Counted from the stretch's first letter, positions 8,717 through 19,249 are shown. The stretch is 64,000 nucleotides of DNA from a bacterium (GCA_028275345.1 JAPWUV010000008.1:62001-126000), one strand, 5' to 3'. Program-made: numbers and translations. The notes: generated by a model from the sequence alone, not told the origin.

Positions 8717-10128
8717 ATTCGGCCGGGTCGGCTCGGGGGCCTCGGTTTCGGATTGCCTTGCCCAGCTCGGGATCCGTCGGGCTTCCCGAGGCTCAGATCG
8801 CGGCTCTCAGCTGGATCTTGGCGCGAAAGCAGGGCGGGACCGTCGTCGTGCTTGCCACGCTGCCCGATGGCTCGACCTCGAATGAGGAATCCTTGCAGGC
8901 AGCTCTCGCCGATCTACGCTGGCTGGGGATCGATTGGGATGAAGGCCCGGACGTAGGGGGGCCGTTCGCTCCCTACCGCCAAGACCGGCGAGGGGAGCTC
9001 TACCGCGAGCAGCTCCAACGGATCCTACGGGAGGGAAAGGCTTACCGCTGCTATTGCACCGCGGAGGAACTGCGGGCGGAGCGGGACCAGCAGGTGCGGC
9101 AAGGGCTTCCGCCCCGATACAGCGGGAAATGCCGCGACCTTCCGCCCGATGAAGAGGAGCGGAGACGCCTCGAAGGAAAACCCCACCGGCTCCGGATTCG
9201 CGTCCCGGAAGACGCGAGGGAATCGCAACTTGACGACTTCGTCATCGCCGAGGACGGAGAAGAACCCAACGCGCTCTTCCGGATGGCCGTGGATGATGGG
9301 CTGCTGGAGATCGACGTCATGATCCAGCCGGAGGACCGCAGGGTGGAGTCGCTGCGATGTGCCGTGCTTGGCTCCTTGCTCGGACTGCCGGTCCCGAAGT
9401 ACCTACACGTCCCGGCCTTGGAGCTGGCGGCGAAATCGGCCCGCGCGCAGCACCCGGTGATCGGAAGTGTGTCGGGCCTGCGGAAACTTGGGCTCTTGCC
9501 AGAGGCTGTACTGGCGTACTTGGCTCAGCTCACGGGGATCCAGCTGGAGCCGGTGCGCGGCGCCGAGCCGATCATTCCGTCTCAGTGGCCTGCCCCGGAG
9601 GCTGAAGCGGGGCGTGCCCAGCGCTTCCGGGTGGAAGATCTGTACCGACTGAACCGCATCGCCATGGAGAAAATGCCTGCCGAGGCTTTCCGGTGTGCCG
9701 CAGAGGATTATCTGATGCAGTCCGGAGTGAGCGTGCCGGCCACCGCCTTGCCCCGGTGGTTGGATTTGATGAAGGAACGATTGACTCTCCTTTCCGAGCT
9801 GTTGCCCGAGGCGGCAGTGCTCGTCGAGGGTCCTGATTTGACCAACCGGGGGCTGTTCGAGTTGCTCCGGCGGGAAGCCGGTCAGAAAGTGCTCTGGAGT
9901 TTCCTGCGCAGGATCCAGTCGCTGGAAATCCTGACGGCGGATGCCTTTCGGGAGGTCATGCGGGAAGTGTCTCAAGAGACGGGCTTGCTCGGCAACGCGC
10001 TTTGGGATCCTATCCGTGTTGCGCTCGTCGGGAGGGCAAAGGAGCCCAAGATCGCGGAGATCGCCGGCATACTCGGAAAGGAAGAATGCGAACGGCGGAT
10101 TCAGCGCGCGCTGGAGGTTTCCCGGTGA
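8713..10128 (+). CDS. Glutamyl-tRNA synthetase homologue lacking HIGH and KMSKS motifs
   Basis: A 471-aa protein that follows the GluRS scaffold from end to end: Rossmann half, [25 protein letters not shown], a connecting region, [12 protein letters not shown] and a helical anticodon-binding half. The catalytic signatures have gone. Where active enzymes have HIGG, this has GLPE at residues 23-26. The RIEDTD region after the first helix reads LATLPDG. The KLSKR loop is replaced by AKSAR at about 240-244. It cannot be expected to activate glutamate by the normal class I mechanism. The gene is intact, overlaps ispF by 4 bp and ddl by 4 bp, and matches its neighbours in codon use, so it is probably expressed. 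Homology is confident; function is unknown. Confidence 0.85.
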   Translation: MNSAGSARGPRFRIALPSSGSVGLPEAQIAALSWILARKQGGTVVVLATLPDGSTSNEESLQAALADLRWLGIDWDEGPDVGGPFAPYRQDRRGELYREQLQRILREGKAYRCYCTAEELRAERDQQVRQGLPPRYSGKCRDLPPDEEERRRLEGKPHRLRIRVPEDARESQLDDFVIAEDGEEPNALFRMAVDDGLLEIDVMIQPEDRRVESLRCAVLGSLLGLPVPKYLHVPALELAAKSARAQHPVIGSVSGLRKLGLLPEAVLAYLAQLTGIQLEPVRGAEPIIPSQWPAPEAEAGRAQRFRVEDLYRLNRIAMEKMPAEAFRCAAEDYLMQSGVSVPATALPRWLDLMKERLTLLSELLPEAAVLVEGPDLTNRGLFELLRREAGQKVLWSFLRRIQSLEILTADAFREVMREVSQETGLLGNALWDPIRVALVGRAKEPKIAEIAGILGKEECERRIQRALEVSR

Positions 10129-11150
10129 ACGTGGCGGTGTTGATGGGTGGCTATTCCCCGGAACGAGAAGTCTCCTTGGCCTCGGGGGAGGCGGTGGCGA
10201 AGGCCCTGGAAAGGATGGGGCACCGAGTGCTGCGGATCGATCCCGCCCTGGGCGGGGAAAAGATGCAATGGAAGGATGAGAACCGTCTGACGATCCGGCC
10301 CGAGCCGCCGTCCCTCGAGGACCTGCCTCCCGATGCCGAGCGGAGGATCGTCCAGTCCCTTGAGCGGCTTCCCGCTCTTGGGGTGGAAGTCGCCTTCGTG
10401 GCTCTTCACGGTGGCGCAGGGGAAGATGGCAGAGTCCAGGCGATCCTCGAAATGGTGGGCTTGCCGTACACCGGATCGGGCCCGCTTGCCTCGGCCTTGG
10501 CAATGCGGAAGTCGTTCGCCAAGAAGCTCTTCCGCCATCACGGAGTTACAACGCCGGATTGGCTCCTCTTTCCCCCCGGGTCCGGACGGGAAGCTGAGCG
10601 AGCAGCTGCCGAAGCAGCCGAGAGGTTCGGCTTGCCCTTCGTAGTGAAGCCGGATAATCAGGGAAGCACGGTCGGGTTCACGCTGGTTGATAACCTAGAG
10701 AAAGGGGCGGAGGCGGTCCGACTGGCTTGGCGTTACGGCGACGCCCTGCTGGAGCCTTTCATTGCGGGAAGAGAAGTGACGGTGGCTATCCTCGGTGAGG
10801 AGGCCCTGCCCGTGGTGGAGATCGTTCCCGAGCACGGGGTGTACGACTACGAGTGCAAGTACACGCGAGGGAAAAGCCGGTACATCGTCCCGGCTGAGCT
10901 CCCGGACGACGTGGCGCAGGAGCTTCAGGACCAGGCCGTGCGGGCCTACCGAGCCCTCGGATGCTGCCACTACGCGCGAGCGGACTTCCGACTCCGGACC
11001 GACGGCGTTCCCTTTTGCCTCGAAATCAATACCGCCCCGGGAATGACGGAATTGAGCCTGGTGCCGAAAGCTGCCAGGGCCGCCGGCATCTCATTCGAGG
11101 AACTGTGCGACCGACTGGTGCGAATGGCCAGGACGGAGGTCCGTCGTTGA
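10125..11150 (+). CDS. ddl: D-alanine--D-alanine ligase
   Basis: A 341-aa ATP-grasp enzyme that makes the D-Ala-D-Ala dipeptide for peptidoglycan. Motifs: [17 protein letters not shown] at the N-terminus, HGGAGEDGRVQ, LPFVVKPDNQGSTVG (ATP lid), the EPFIAGREVTV segment, and the Mg-binding LEINTAPGMTE. The start was set at GTG 10125, which overlaps the previous stop (GTGA) and has GGAGGT at 10113-10118. An open frame extends further upstream into the GluRS-like gene but carries no Ddl sequence. Confidence 0.95.
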   Translation: MNVAVLMGGYSPEREVSLASGEAVAKALERMGHRVLRIDPALGGEKMQWKDENRLTIRPEPPSLEDLPPDAERRIVQSLERLPALGVEVAFVALHGGAGEDGRVQAILEMVGLPYTGSGPLASALAMRKSFAKKLFRHHGVTTPDWLLFPPGSGREAERAAAEAAERFGLPFVVKPDNQGSTVGFTLVDNLEKGAEAVRLAWRYGDALLEPFIAGREVTVAILGEEALPVVEIVPEHGVYDYECKYTRGKSRYIVPAELPDDVAQELQDQAVRAYRALGCCHYARADFRLRTDGVPFCLEINTAPGMTELSLVPKAARAAGISFEELCDRLVRMARTEVRR

Positions 11151-11977
11151 CCCTCACCGCGTGGCAGCAAGAGTTCGAACATCCGTGGCCCCTCATCGGA
11201 GTAGTGCACCTCTTGCCTCTACCGGGAAGCCCGCTGTACGGGGGGCGATTTTCGGACGTGCTGGAAAGGGCGGTGCAGGATGCCCGGACGTACCGGGAGG
11301 CCGGCTTCGACGTCGTGATGGTCGAGAACTTCGGAGATCGACCTTTCTTCCCGGACTCTGTGCCAGCCGAGACGGTGGCTGCGCTATCGGTGTGCGCGTG
11401 GGAGGTTCAGCGGTTGGTGGGGCTTCCGGTGGGGGTGAATGTGCTCCGGAATGACGCGCGCTCGGCCGTGGCCATTGCCTCCGTGACGGGAGCCCGATTC
11501 ATCCGGGTCAACGTGCACATCGGGGCGATGGTCACGGATCAGGGCGTTCTTGAAGGGCGCGCGTGGGAAACGCTTCGCGCTCGTCGTGAACTTGGCTCCG
11601 AGGTGTTCATCCTCGCTGATGTTGCGGTGAAGCACGCCGGGCCTCTCGTGGCGAGGGCGATCGAAGAGGAGGCTCGGGAGACTGTGGAGCGCGGCCTTGC
11701 GGATGGCATCATCGTCACGGGCAAAGCCACCGGGCTTGCGGCGCCCGAAATGGAATACCGTCGGGTCAAGGAAGCGTTGAAAGACATACCGGTCCTTGCC
11801 GGTAGCGGGGTGAATCCGGAGAATCTCCCGGTGATCTTCCCGTGGACCGATGGTGCGATTGTGGGTACTTTTGCCAAGCGGGGAGGAGTGGTCACAGAAC
11901 CAGTGGACCCGGAGCGGGCACGCCAGCTGGGTGAGCTCCGGGACCGGCTGTTGCGGGGCGAGATCAGCAAGAGGTGA
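11147..11977 (+). CDS. BtpA/SgcQ family TIM-barrel protein
   Basis: A 276-aa protein of the BtpA family, named after a cyanobacterial factor needed for photosystem I accumulation. Related proteins sit in sugar clusters and other non-photosynthetic genomes, where the activity is unknown. Family traits visible are LIGVVHLLPLPGSPLYGG, VVMVENFGDRPF, VGVNVLRNDA, IRVNVHIGAMVTDQG and VTGKATG near the barrel end. The start TTG 11147 overlaps the ddl stop (TTGA), with GGAGGT six bases upstream. Placement between ddl and cysS offers no obvious pathway link. Confidence 0.88.
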   Translation: MTLTAWQQEFEHPWPLIGVVHLLPLPGSPLYGGRFSDVLERAVQDARTYREAGFDVVMVENFGDRPFFPDSVPAETVAALSVCAWEVQRLVGLPVGVNVLRNDARSAVAIASVTGARFIRVNVHIGAMVTDQGVLEGRAWETLRARRELGSEVFILADVAVKHAGPLVARAIEEEARETVERGLADGIIVTGKATGLAAPEMEYRRVKEALKDIPVLAGSGVNPENLPVIFPWTDGAIVGTFAKRGGVVTEPVDPERARQLGELRDRLLRGEISKR

Positions 11978-11989
11978 AAGTGGACAGCC

Positions 11990-13423
11990 ATGAGCCTACG
12001 AGTGTACAATACGCTGACGCGCAGTCTTGAGGAGTTCCGCCCCCTTACGGAAGGGCGGGTAGGAATGTACGTCTGCGGGCCGACCGTCTACGACCACGCG
12101 CACATCGGACATGCCAAGAGCTACATCAGCTTCGATGTCATCGTGCGCTACCTCCGCTACCTCGGCTACCGGGTGCGCTACGTCCAGAATATCACCGACG
12201 TCGGGCACCTGCTGGAAACGGGCGAAGACCGGATCCTGGTTGGTGCCGCGCGGGAACGCGTGGAGCCGATGGAGCTGGTCGAGAAATACATGCGCAGCTA
12301 TTTCGAGGATATGGACGCCCTCAACGTAGTGCGCCCCAATATCTCGCCGCGAGCCTCGGGCCACATTCCGGAACAGATCGAGCTGGTGATCCGGCTCCTG
12401 GAGCGGGGCTACGCCTACGAGGTGAACGGCTCGGTGTACTTCGAGGTGAGTAAGTTCAAAGACTACGGCAAACTCTCCGGCCGAAGGGTCGAGGATCAGG
12501 AGCCGGGCGCGCGGGTGGAGGTGAATCCGGAGAAGCGTCACCCGGCCGATTTCGCCCTTTGGAAGCGGGCCGAGCCAGGGCATATCATGCGGTGGCGTAG
12601 CCCGTGGGGCTGGGGTTACCCTGGCTGGCACACGGAATGTTCGGCAATGGCGATGAAGTACCTGGGAGAGACCCTGGACATCCACGGGGGCGGGATGGAG
12701 AACATCTTCCCGCACCACGAGTGTGAGAAGGCTCAGAGCGAGGCGGCCACGGGGAAGCCTTTCGTGCGCTATTGGCTCCACAACAACATGGTTCTGGTGA
12801 ACGGCACGAAGATGAGCAAGTCCCTCGGGAACTATACCACGATTAAGCAGGCGCTGGAGCGCTACCGTCCCGAGCAGATCCGACTTTTCATCCTCATGAG
12901 CCATTATCGCTCGGAGCTCGATTTCAGCGAGGAGGCCATTGTTGCAGCCGGGCAGGGGCTGAACCGGCTGCATGGGGCTTACCGGAAACTGCTCCAGCGG
13001 AGTCGCCATGCGGCGGAAAAGCCGATGAGCGATTCGCTGCGGGCCATGGGCGAGGAGGCGAAGCGCCGCTTCCTCCAAGCGATGGATGACGACTTCGGCA
13101 CGCCCCAAGCCGTGGCTGTTCTCTTCGACTTGTCTCGTGAGGTGCACTCGTACCTCGACGGCGTGGATGCCCCAAGCATGGAGGCCATCTCCTACCTTCT
13201 TGGGCTCTACGAGGAGCTGGCCGGTCAGATCCTCGGGATTCTTCCCTTCTCCCGATCGGAATCGCGCGAGCTTGCTCCTTTCATCGACCTGATCGTCGAG
13301 GTACGGGCTGAGCTTCGCCGCAATCGGCAGTTCGAGCTGGCCGATCGGATTCGACGGAGGCTGGGCGAGCTCGGGGTGTCGTTGCGGGATACCCCGGAGG
13401 GGACGGAATGGGAGATGGCGTGA
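11990..13423 (+). CDS. cysS: Cysteinyl-tRNA synthetase
   Basis: A 477-aa class I synthetase charging tRNA-Cys. Unlike the GluRS-like protein upstream, this one has an intact HIGH motif ([12 protein letters not shown]) and KMSKS motif ([10 protein letters not shown]). The zinc-binding Cys and His residues are also present ([26 protein letters not shown]). The C-terminal domain has normal length. It ends the housekeeping run; the kor genes after it have a separate promoter. Confidence 0.97.
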   Translation: MSLRVYNTLTRSLEEFRPLTEGRVGMYVCGPTVYDHAHIGHAKSYISFDVIVRYLRYLGYRVRYVQNITDVGHLLETGEDRILVGAARERVEPMELVEKYMRSYFEDMDALNVVRPNISPRASGHIPEQIELVIRLLERGYAYEVNGSVYFEVSKFKDYGKLSGRRVEDQEPGARVEVNPEKRHPADFALWKRAEPGHIMRWRSPWGWGYPGWHTECSAMAMKYLGETLDIHGGGMENIFPHHECEKAQSEAATGKPFVRYWLHNNMVLVNGTKMSKSLGNYTTIKQALERYRPEQIRLFILMSHYRSELDFSEEAIVAAGQGLNRLHGAYRKLLQRSRHAAEKPMSDSLRAMGEEAKRRFLQAMDDDFGTPQAVAVLFDLSREVHSYLDGVDAPSMEAISYLLGLYEELAGQILGILPFSRSESRELAPFIDLIVEVRAELRRNRQFELADRIRRRLGELGVSLRDTPEGTEWEMA

Positions 13424-13461
13424 AGCCAGAGCTCCGGTCGGGCTGGCTCCCGGGAAAGGGC

Positions 13462-13490
13462 TTGCAACGGCAGGATGAAATTGCTAAAAT
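13462..13490 (+). promoter_or_regulatory. Sigma70-like promoter of the kor operon
   Basis: TTGCAA (13462-13467), a 17-nt spacer and TAAAAT (13485-13490), located between the cysS stop and the korD ATG at 13539. Hexamers and spacing are close to consensus. It suggests that the redox genes are transcribed separately from the housekeeping run. Confidence 0.65.
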
Positions 13491-13538
13491 GACCGCGGGG
13501 GGCTTCGGTGGGCATGTGAACCAGCGAGGGAGAAGTCG

Positions 13539-13796
13539 ATGGCGAATCGCAGAGGCGGAGCGGAGCTACCCTACGTGGAGATCGATGAAGAAGAGTGCAA
13601 AGGTTGTGGTCTTTGCGTGGAGGCTTGTCCGGTCAAGGTCCTCTTCCAGCAGACGAAGTTGAACGCGATGGGCTACCATCCGGCGGGGTACAAAGGGGAA
13701 GGGTGCACGGGTTGCGGGGTTTGTTTCTACGCTTGTCCTGAGCCCGGGGCCATCACGGTGTACAAGCAAGGAACTGTACGGGAGGAGGTGGCGTGA
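13539..13796 (+). CDS. korD: 2-oxoacid:ferredoxin oxidoreductase, delta (ferredoxin) subunit
   Basis: An 85-aa two-cluster ferredoxin. Two [4Fe-4S] motifs are visible: [12 protein letters not shown] and [12 protein letters not shown]. It carries electrons out of the 2-oxoacid oxidoreductase complex and is encoded first in the operon. It overlaps the alpha subunit start at TGATG. The neighbours define it as the Kor/Vor type delta subunit rather than a free ferredoxin. Confidence 0.92.
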   Translation: MANRRGGAELPYVEIDEEECKGCGLCVEACPVKVLFQQTKLNAMGYHPAGYKGEGCTGCGVCFYACPEPGAITVYKQGTVREEVA

Positions 13797-14845
13797 TGGC
13801 CAAGCAGCTCATCAAGGGCAATGAGGCAGTGGTGAAGGGGGCGATCCTGGCGGGATGCCGGGCGTTCTTCGGCTACCCCATCACTCCGGCTTCGGAGATC
13901 GCAGAAGCGGCCGCCTACTATTTCCCTCAGGTAGGCGGCGTTTTTTTGCAAGCGGAGAGCGAGATCGCGTCCATCTACATGCTCTACGGGGCGGCCTCGG
14001 CGGGAATCCGGGCTATGACGGCTTCCTCCAGTCCGGGCATCAGCCTGAAGATGGAAGGCATCAGCTACCTGGCCGGCGCTGAACTCCCGTGCGTGATCGT
14101 CGACATCGTGCGCGGAGGGCCTGGGCTGGGGAACATCGCTCCGTCGCAGGGTGACTATCACCAGATCGTAAAAGGCGGGGGGCACGGCGAATACAAGCTC
14201 ATCACCCTGGCCCCCAACTGCGCCCAGGAGATGTGCGACTTGACGATGCTCGCCTTCGAGCTCGCGGACAAGTACCGGAATCCGGCCGTGGTGATGGCCG
14301 ATGGATTCATTGGCCAGATGATGGAGCCGGTGGAGTTTCCGCAGCCAGTCTCGAGCTTCCCCGACAAGCCCTGGGCTCTCCGGGGAGAGGACGCGGACCA
14401 GTTTCGGCTCATCACGTCCATCGATCTGGAGCCGGAGGGGCTGGAGCGGCACGTGCTTCACCTCCAGGAGAAATACGCTCAGGCGGAACGCGAAGAGGTG
14501 CGTTTCGAGGAGTACCAGACCGAGGATGCGGAGGTCATCCTGGTAGGTTACGGGATCGTCTCCCGTTTGCTGCACAGCACGGTGGACGAAGCCCGGGCAA
14601 AGGGATTGCGTGTGGGCCTGCTGCGGCCCATCACGCTCTGGCCCTTTCCGAGCCGACGCATCACGGAACTGGCTACCCGGGTCTCCGCCTTCATGGTGGT
14701 GGAACTCTCGAACGGTCAAATGGTGGAGGACGTTCGGCTTGCCGTGGCCGGAAAGGTTCCAGTCTGGTTCTACGGTCGCATGGGTGGTGTGGTGCCGAGC
14801 GTGGAAGAGATTCTCCGGGTTTTGAGGCAACAGATCGAGGTTTGA
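13796..14845 (+). CDS. korA: 2-oxoacid:ferredoxin oxidoreductase, alpha subunit
   Basis: A 349-aa subunit carrying the pyrimidine-binding and transketolase-C-like domains of the thiamine-diphosphate enzyme that converts 2-oxoacids and CoA to acyl-CoA, CO2 and reduced ferredoxin. Typical segments: [45 protein letters not shown] and the C-terminal [14 protein letters not shown]. The ATG at 13796 is preferred over GTG 13793 because AGGAGG is then 7 nt away. Substrate choice (2-oxoglutarate or branched 2-oxoacids) cannot be set from sequence alone. Confidence 0.93.
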   Translation: MAKQLIKGNEAVVKGAILAGCRAFFGYPITPASEIAEAAAYYFPQVGGVFLQAESEIASIYMLYGAASAGIRAMTASSSPGISLKMEGISYLAGAELPCVIVDIVRGGPGLGNIAPSQGDYHQIVKGGGHGEYKLITLAPNCAQEMCDLTMLAFELADKYRNPAVVMADGFIGQMMEPVEFPQPVSSFPDKPWALRGEDADQFRLITSIDLEPEGLERHVLHLQEKYAQAEREEVRFEEYQTEDAEVILVGYGIVSRLLHSTVDEARAKGLRVGLLRPITLWPFPSRRITELATRVSAFMVVELSNGQMVEDVRLAVAGKVPVWFYGRMGGVVPSVEEILRVLRQQIEV

Positions 14846-14848
14846 CCC

Positions 14849-16297
14849 ATGGCGGAGATGGTCCTGCGGAAGTCCCCTTCCTTTTACGACGTGTACGAGC
14901 GGAAGCCAGGAGCGATCAAGTACCAGACTCACTACTGTCCGGGCTGCGGTCACGGGATTCTCCACAAGCTGATTGCCGAGGCGATGGACGAGCTCGGCAT
15001 CCGCGACCGGACGATCCTGATCAGCCCTGTGGGATGCAGCGTCTTTGCGTACTACTACTTCCGTTGCGGGAACGTGCAGGTGGCTCACGGGAGAGCGCCG
15101 GCTGTGGCCACGGGTATCAAACGAGCCTTGCCGCACAGCATCGTGATCAGCTACCAGGGCGACGGGGATCTGGCGGCGATCGGGGGCAATGAGATCCTCC
15201 ACGCGGCGAATCGCGGCGAGAGGATCACCGTCTTCTTCGTGAACAATGCCATCTACGGGATGACCGGCGGCCAGATGGCTCCCACCACTTTGGTCGGGCA
15301 GAAGACGACCACCACGCCCTTCGGCAGGCGGGCGGAAATGGAAGGCCCTCCGCTCCGGGTGGCGGAACTTCTGGCTTCGCTGGAGTCTCCGGTGTACATC
15401 GAGCGCGTGGCACTGACCACCCCGAAGAACATCGCGCGGGCTCGAAAAGCCGTGCGCAAAGCCCTCTCTGTGCAAATGCAGGATCTGGGCTTCTCCCTGG
15501 TGGAGGTGTTGAGCGCATGTCCTTCGGGCTGGAAAATGACCCCGGTCGATTCCATCCGGTGGATCGATGAGGTGATGACCCGTTACTTCCCCCTCGGCGT
15601 GTTCCGCGACCGAACGGCTGAGGCGAAGCCCATGCCGCTACCGAAGATCTCCTACGATCTGGACTCTCTTCTCGAGAAGCTGGAGATTCCGAGCGGGGAA
15701 GCGGAAGGCGTGATCGCGAGCCCGGTGCCGCACCCAAGGTACGCGAACCCACGCATCAAGATCGCGGGCTTCGGTGGACAGGGGATCCTGCTGCTGGGGC
15801 AAGCTCTGGCAGAAGCGGGCATGACGGCTGGTTACCGGGTGAGTTGGCTACCCTCGTACGGCCCCGAGATGCGAGGTGGGACCGCCAACTGCCACGTGAT
15901 CCTCAGCGACTCCCGGATTGGCTCGCCTCTGGTCAGCCGGCCTTCGGTCCTGATCGCCATGAATCGTCCCTCGCTGGACCGCTTTGAGCCGGAGGTCGAG
16001 AGTGGCGGGCTGATCCTCTACGACTCGTCGCTAATCGATCGGCCGGTGACTCGCAGGGATGTGGAGGTGCTCGCGATTCCGGCTACCTCGATGGCGGACG
16101 AGCTGGGCAACACACGAGCGGCGAACATGGTCATCCTTGGCTCCTACGTGGCTTACACGGGCGTGGTGGAGCGGGAGCATTTGACCCACATTCTGCCGAA
16201 GGTCATCAAACGGAAGCAGCTGATCGACCTCAATGAGCGAGCCATTGCGAGGGGATACGAATACGCCCTGATGCACCGGACCGCTGCCTCCACGTAG
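14849..16297 (+). CDS. korB: 2-oxoacid:ferredoxin oxidoreductase, fused beta-gamma subunit
   Basis: A 482-aa fusion. The first 290 residues are the beta subunit, which binds thiamine diphosphate: [14 protein letters not shown], the [12 protein letters not shown] metal site and [16 protein letters not shown]. The last 180 residues are the gamma subunit, starting at [11 protein letters not shown] and including [14 protein letters not shown] and NRPSLDRF. In many organisms these are separate genes (korB and korC). With korD and korA the complex is complete in three ORFs. A strong hairpin follows 63 bp downstream. Confidence 0.93.
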   Translation: MAEMVLRKSPSFYDVYERKPGAIKYQTHYCPGCGHGILHKLIAEAMDELGIRDRTILISPVGCSVFAYYYFRCGNVQVAHGRAPAVATGIKRALPHSIVISYQGDGDLAAIGGNEILHAANRGERITVFFVNNAIYGMTGGQMAPTTLVGQKTTTTPFGRRAEMEGPPLRVAELLASLESPVYIERVALTTPKNIARARKAVRKALSVQMQDLGFSLVEVLSACPSGWKMTPVDSIRWIDEVMTRYFPLGVFRDRTAEAKPMPLPKISYDLDSLLEKLEIPSGEAEGVIASPVPHPRYANPRIKIAGFGGQGILLLGQALAEAGMTAGYRVSWLPSYGPEMRGGTANCHVILSDSRIGSPLVSRPSVLIAMNRPSLDRFEPEVESGGLILYDSSLIDRPVTRRDVEVLAIPATSMADELGNTRAANMVILGSYVAYTGVVEREHLTHILPKVIKRKQLIDLNERAIARGYEYALMHRTAAST

Positions 16298-16359
16298 CTG
16301 CGGATGTCCCTGGGGAGCCGCGGTGAGGATGGGGCGGAGAAACCTTCCCCACGCAGAGC

Positions 16360-16403
16360 GCGAATCCCCGCCGGAAGCGATATTCCAGCGGGGATTCGCT
16401 TTT
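16360..16403 (+). terminator. Rho-independent terminator after the kor operon
   Basis: A perfect 12-bp stem (16360-16371 pairing with 16388-16399) with a 16-nt loop, followed by TTTT. It lies just downstream of the fused korB gene in a 295-bp gap that holds nothing else recognisable. Confidence 0.75.
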
Positions 16404-16592
16404 GCAGACTGGGGAACTAGATACGCACCCAAGGCGGCAAACATTTCGGACAGGTACTCACCCCGCCTGGCCAAGGGATCGAGCTCCGAAGTGGAGTTCA
16501 TTCCGGTCGCCCTTGGGGCACCCGTTCGGGCTGAAGGAAGATAGTGGGAAGACGACGGTGTTGGTTTTTCGCCGTGGGGAACGGAAGTAGCG

Positions 16593-19247
16593 ATGACGAT
16601 TGATCGCCGGAAACTGGAACGGATACTTCCGCTCGTCGCAAAACCGGGGCGCTACATCGGCGGCGAGCTGAATTCAGTGATCAAGGAGGGGCCGGCTGTC
16701 GATGTGCGGGTGGCGCTGGTTTTCCCGGACCTGTACGAGTTGGGCATGTCCTACCTGGGCTACCAGATCCTGTACCACATTCTGAATCGGGAGGAGTGGA
16801 TCGCGGCCGAGCGCGTCTACGCCCCGTGGGTGGATATGGAGCGGTGGATGCGCTTGGAGGGAATCCCGCTGTATTCGCTGGAGACCAAGCGGCCTTTGGC
16901 GGAGTTCGAGGTAGTTGGCTTCACTTTGCAATATGAGCTTCACTACACGAACATTCTCAACCTGCTGGATTTGGCGGGGATCCCTCTGCGCTCCTCCGAA
17001 AGGCGGGGCCTCTTTCCGCTCGTGGTGGCTGGGGGGCCCAATGCTTTCAACCCGGAGCCTCTTGCACCGTTCATCGACGTGTTCTTGATCGGCGACGCGG
17101 AGGAGAGCTTCCTCGAGGTCCTTCGGCTCGTCCGCATTGCGAAACACGAGGAGTACAGCCGGGACGCCCTGTTGAAGGAGCTGGCTTCGCTGCGTGGCGT
17201 CTACGTGCCGAGTCTGTACGCGGAGATTCGCGACCCGGATGGACGCTTCCAATCCCTGGAGCCGCTGGAAGTTGGCGTCCCCAGCATAATCGAAGCACGG
17301 CAGGTGACGAGGCTCCGGGCCGAATACTACTCCCCTCGGCCCCTGGTCCCCTTGATCGAGGCGACCCACGATCGCCTCTCTGTGGAGATCATGCGAGGAT
17401 GCACTCGGGGGTGCCGGTTTTGCAACGCGGGGATCCTGTACCGTCCGGTCCGGGAGCGACCTGCGCCTGAGGTTGTGGAGCACATCCGGCAGGCCCTCGA
17501 CAATACGGGCCACGAGGAGGTCTCGCTGGTTTCTCTGAGCACCTCGGACTACAGCCAGCTGCCTCAGCTCCTGGCGAGTCTGAGCCCGTGTCTCGAGCAG
17601 CGGATGGTGAACCTTTCCTTCCCCTCGATGCGGCCCGAGACTTTCACCCCCGAGATCGCCAGCTACGCACGCAATGTGCGGAAATCCGGGCTCACTTTTG
17701 CCCCGGAAGCTGGGACGGAGCGACTGCGAGCCGTGATCAACAAAATGAACACCAACGAGGATCTCCTCCGGGCCATCGACCTGGCTTTCCGAGAGGGATG
17801 GGACCTGGTCAAGCTGTACTTCATGATCGGATTGCCGACCGAGACGGAGGAGGATCTTCAGGGCATCGTGGACCTGATCGGCGAGGTGGTGCGCCTCGGG
17901 AAAAGGCACGGAGGGGATCGGCGGATCCACGTCTCGGTTTCTCCCTTTGTCCCGAAGCCGCACACGCCCTTCCAATGGGAGCGCCAGCTTGGGCCCGAGG
18001 AGACCCGCGAGCGTCTTCGGTTCCTGCTCGATCGCGTGCGCTGGCCGAGCGTGAAGCTCAGCTGGAGGGAGCCGGAGGTCTGTCAGGTGGAAGGACTCCT
18101 GGCCCGCGGGGACCGTCGGGTGGCGGAGGTGATCGAAGCGGCTTGGCGGCGCGGTGCGGTGCACGACGCTTGGTCTGAGTGCTTTCGCTTCGAGCTATGG
18201 GCCGAAGCTCTCGCTCAGTGCGGACTCTCGTTCGAAGAATACACCCGTGCCCGGAAGGTCCGCGAACCCCTTCCGTGGCAACACATCAGCAAGGGGGTGA
18301 GCCGGAGATTCCTGGAGAGGGAGCGTGCGAAGGCCTTGCGAGGGGAACCCACGCCCGACTGCAAGAACGGTCTCTGCAATGCCTGTGGACTCATGGATGA
18401 AGAAGTCTGCCGCCGCATCATCGCCCGCAGTAAGAAGGGGGCGAAGGAGCTTGGGACGGCCTCCGCAGCGGGAATCGACGCGAGCGGGCTGGCGCGCCCC
18501 TGGGTCGGGCTGTACGGGCGGGAGAGAAGAAAGATCAAAGACGTCATGCCTCCGGCCCCTGCGGTGTTCCGCATTCGGTACGCCCGCGGGGAAGCGATGC
18601 GATTTGTAGGCCATCTGGACACGATCCGTGCTGTGGAAAGGGCGTTCCGCAGGGCCGGCATCCCCCTGGCCTACACCCACGGCTTTAACCCCAGGCCGAA
18701 GATCAGCTGGGGCCCAGCCCTTCCGCTCGGCGTGACCAGCGAGGCGGAGTACCTGGACGTCACCGTGGAATCGCATTCGGTGGGCGACTTGGCCGAGCGT
18801 CTCCGACCGTACCTCCCCGAGGGATTGGAAATCCGCGCGGTCACACGGCTGGTGGGGAAACCTGCCTCCCTCAGTGCAGTGGTGGACAGGATCGCCTACG
18901 AGGTCACGTTCGAGCGGCCTCTGGACCCTCGCCGTTTGGGCCAGCAGATCCTCGAGTTCCTAGCCCGGAGCGAGGTGAGGGTTGAGCGGAGGAAGAGCGA
19001 GGATGAACGAGAAGTCGAAGTCAAGCAAGTGGACATCCGGCCGTTCGTGGAATCCATTGAGACCGTCGGCAATGGCAAGGGGGTTCGCATCGTGCTCAAG
19101 GTCAAGGAGGGGCGGACGGCGAGGATTCACGAGGTGCTTCAGGAGCTACTCCGCCAGGAGCGAGAGGAGGTGTTGCGTCATCGGATCCACCGGACCGGTG
19201 TCTACGTTTCGCAAGGCCATCGGCTCTTGAGCCCAATGGAGTTGTAG
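16593..19247 (+). CDS. TIGR03960-type B12-binding radical SAM protein fused to DUF2344
   Basis: An 884-aa protein. The N-terminal region has a B12-binding-like fold (ALVFPDLYELGMSYLG). The radical SAM core is marked by the cluster motif CTRGCRFC after IMRGC, followed by a typical barrel. The last 240 residues, from FRIRYARGEAMRFVGHLDTIRAVERA, match the DUF2344 (TIGR03936) domain. The reaction is not established for the family. The DUF2344 domain next to RNase E/G is a conserved pairing in many bacteria, often followed by ribosomal protein genes, which hints at an RNA or ribosome role. Here rng begins 2 bp after it. Confidence 0.9.
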   Translation: MTIDRRKLERILPLVAKPGRYIGGELNSVIKEGPAVDVRVALVFPDLYELGMSYLGYQILYHILNREEWIAAERVYAPWVDMERWMRLEGIPLYSLETKRPLAEFEVVGFTLQYELHYTNILNLLDLAGIPLRSSERRGLFPLVVAGGPNAFNPEPLAPFIDVFLIGDAEESFLEVLRLVRIAKHEEYSRDALLKELASLRGVYVPSLYAEIRDPDGRFQSLEPLEVGVPSIIEARQVTRLRAEYYSPRPLVPLIEATHDRLSVEIMRGCTRGCRFCNAGILYRPVRERPAPEVVEHIRQALDNTGHEEVSLVSLSTSDYSQLPQLLASLSPCLEQRMVNLSFPSMRPETFTPEIASYARNVRKSGLTFAPEAGTERLRAVINKMNTNEDLLRAIDLAFREGWDLVKLYFMIGLPTETEEDLQGIVDLIGEVVRLGKRHGGDRRIHVSVSPFVPKPHTPFQWERQLGPEETRERLRFLLDRVRWPSVKLSWREPEVCQVEGLLARGDRRVAEVIEAAWRRGAVHDAWSECFRFELWAEALAQCGLSFEEYTRARKVREPLPWQHISKGVSRRFLERERAKALRGEPTPDCKNGLCNACGLMDEEVCRRIIARSKKGAKELGTASAAGIDASGLARPWVGLYGRERRKIKDVMPPAPAVFRIRYARGEAMRFVGHLDTIRAVERAFRRAGIPLAYTHGFNPRPKISWGPALPLGVTSEAEYLDVTVESHSVGDLAERLRPYLPEGLEIRAVTRLVGKPASLSAVVDRIAYEVTFERPLDPRRLGQQILEFLARSEVRVERRKSEDEREVEVKQVDIRPFVESIETVGNGKGVRIVLKVKEGRTARIHEVLQELLRQEREEVLRHRIHRTGVYVSQGHRLLSPMEL

Positions 19248-19249
19248 GG

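Noticed and set aside
10002-10124. A longer ddl start inside the GluRS-like gene
   Set aside because: The extra 41 residues do not resemble Ddl, and a clear ribosome-binding site precedes GTG 10125.
10961-11146. A longer start for the BtpA-like gene inside ddl
   Set aside because: The added residues are an out-of-frame reading of ddl; TTG 11147 has GGAGGT six bases before it.
12000-13423. CysS as another degenerate synthetase
   Set aside because: HIGH and KMSKS motifs and zinc ligands are all intact.
13727-15475. Long minus-strand open frame opposite korA and korB
   Set aside because: Shadow of GC-rich coding sequence; no protein family features, and the plus-strand genes are certain.
16674-18164. 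496-aa minus-strand frame opposite the radical SAM gene
   Set aside because: Composition is typical of antisense to a GC-rich gene and no motif is present.
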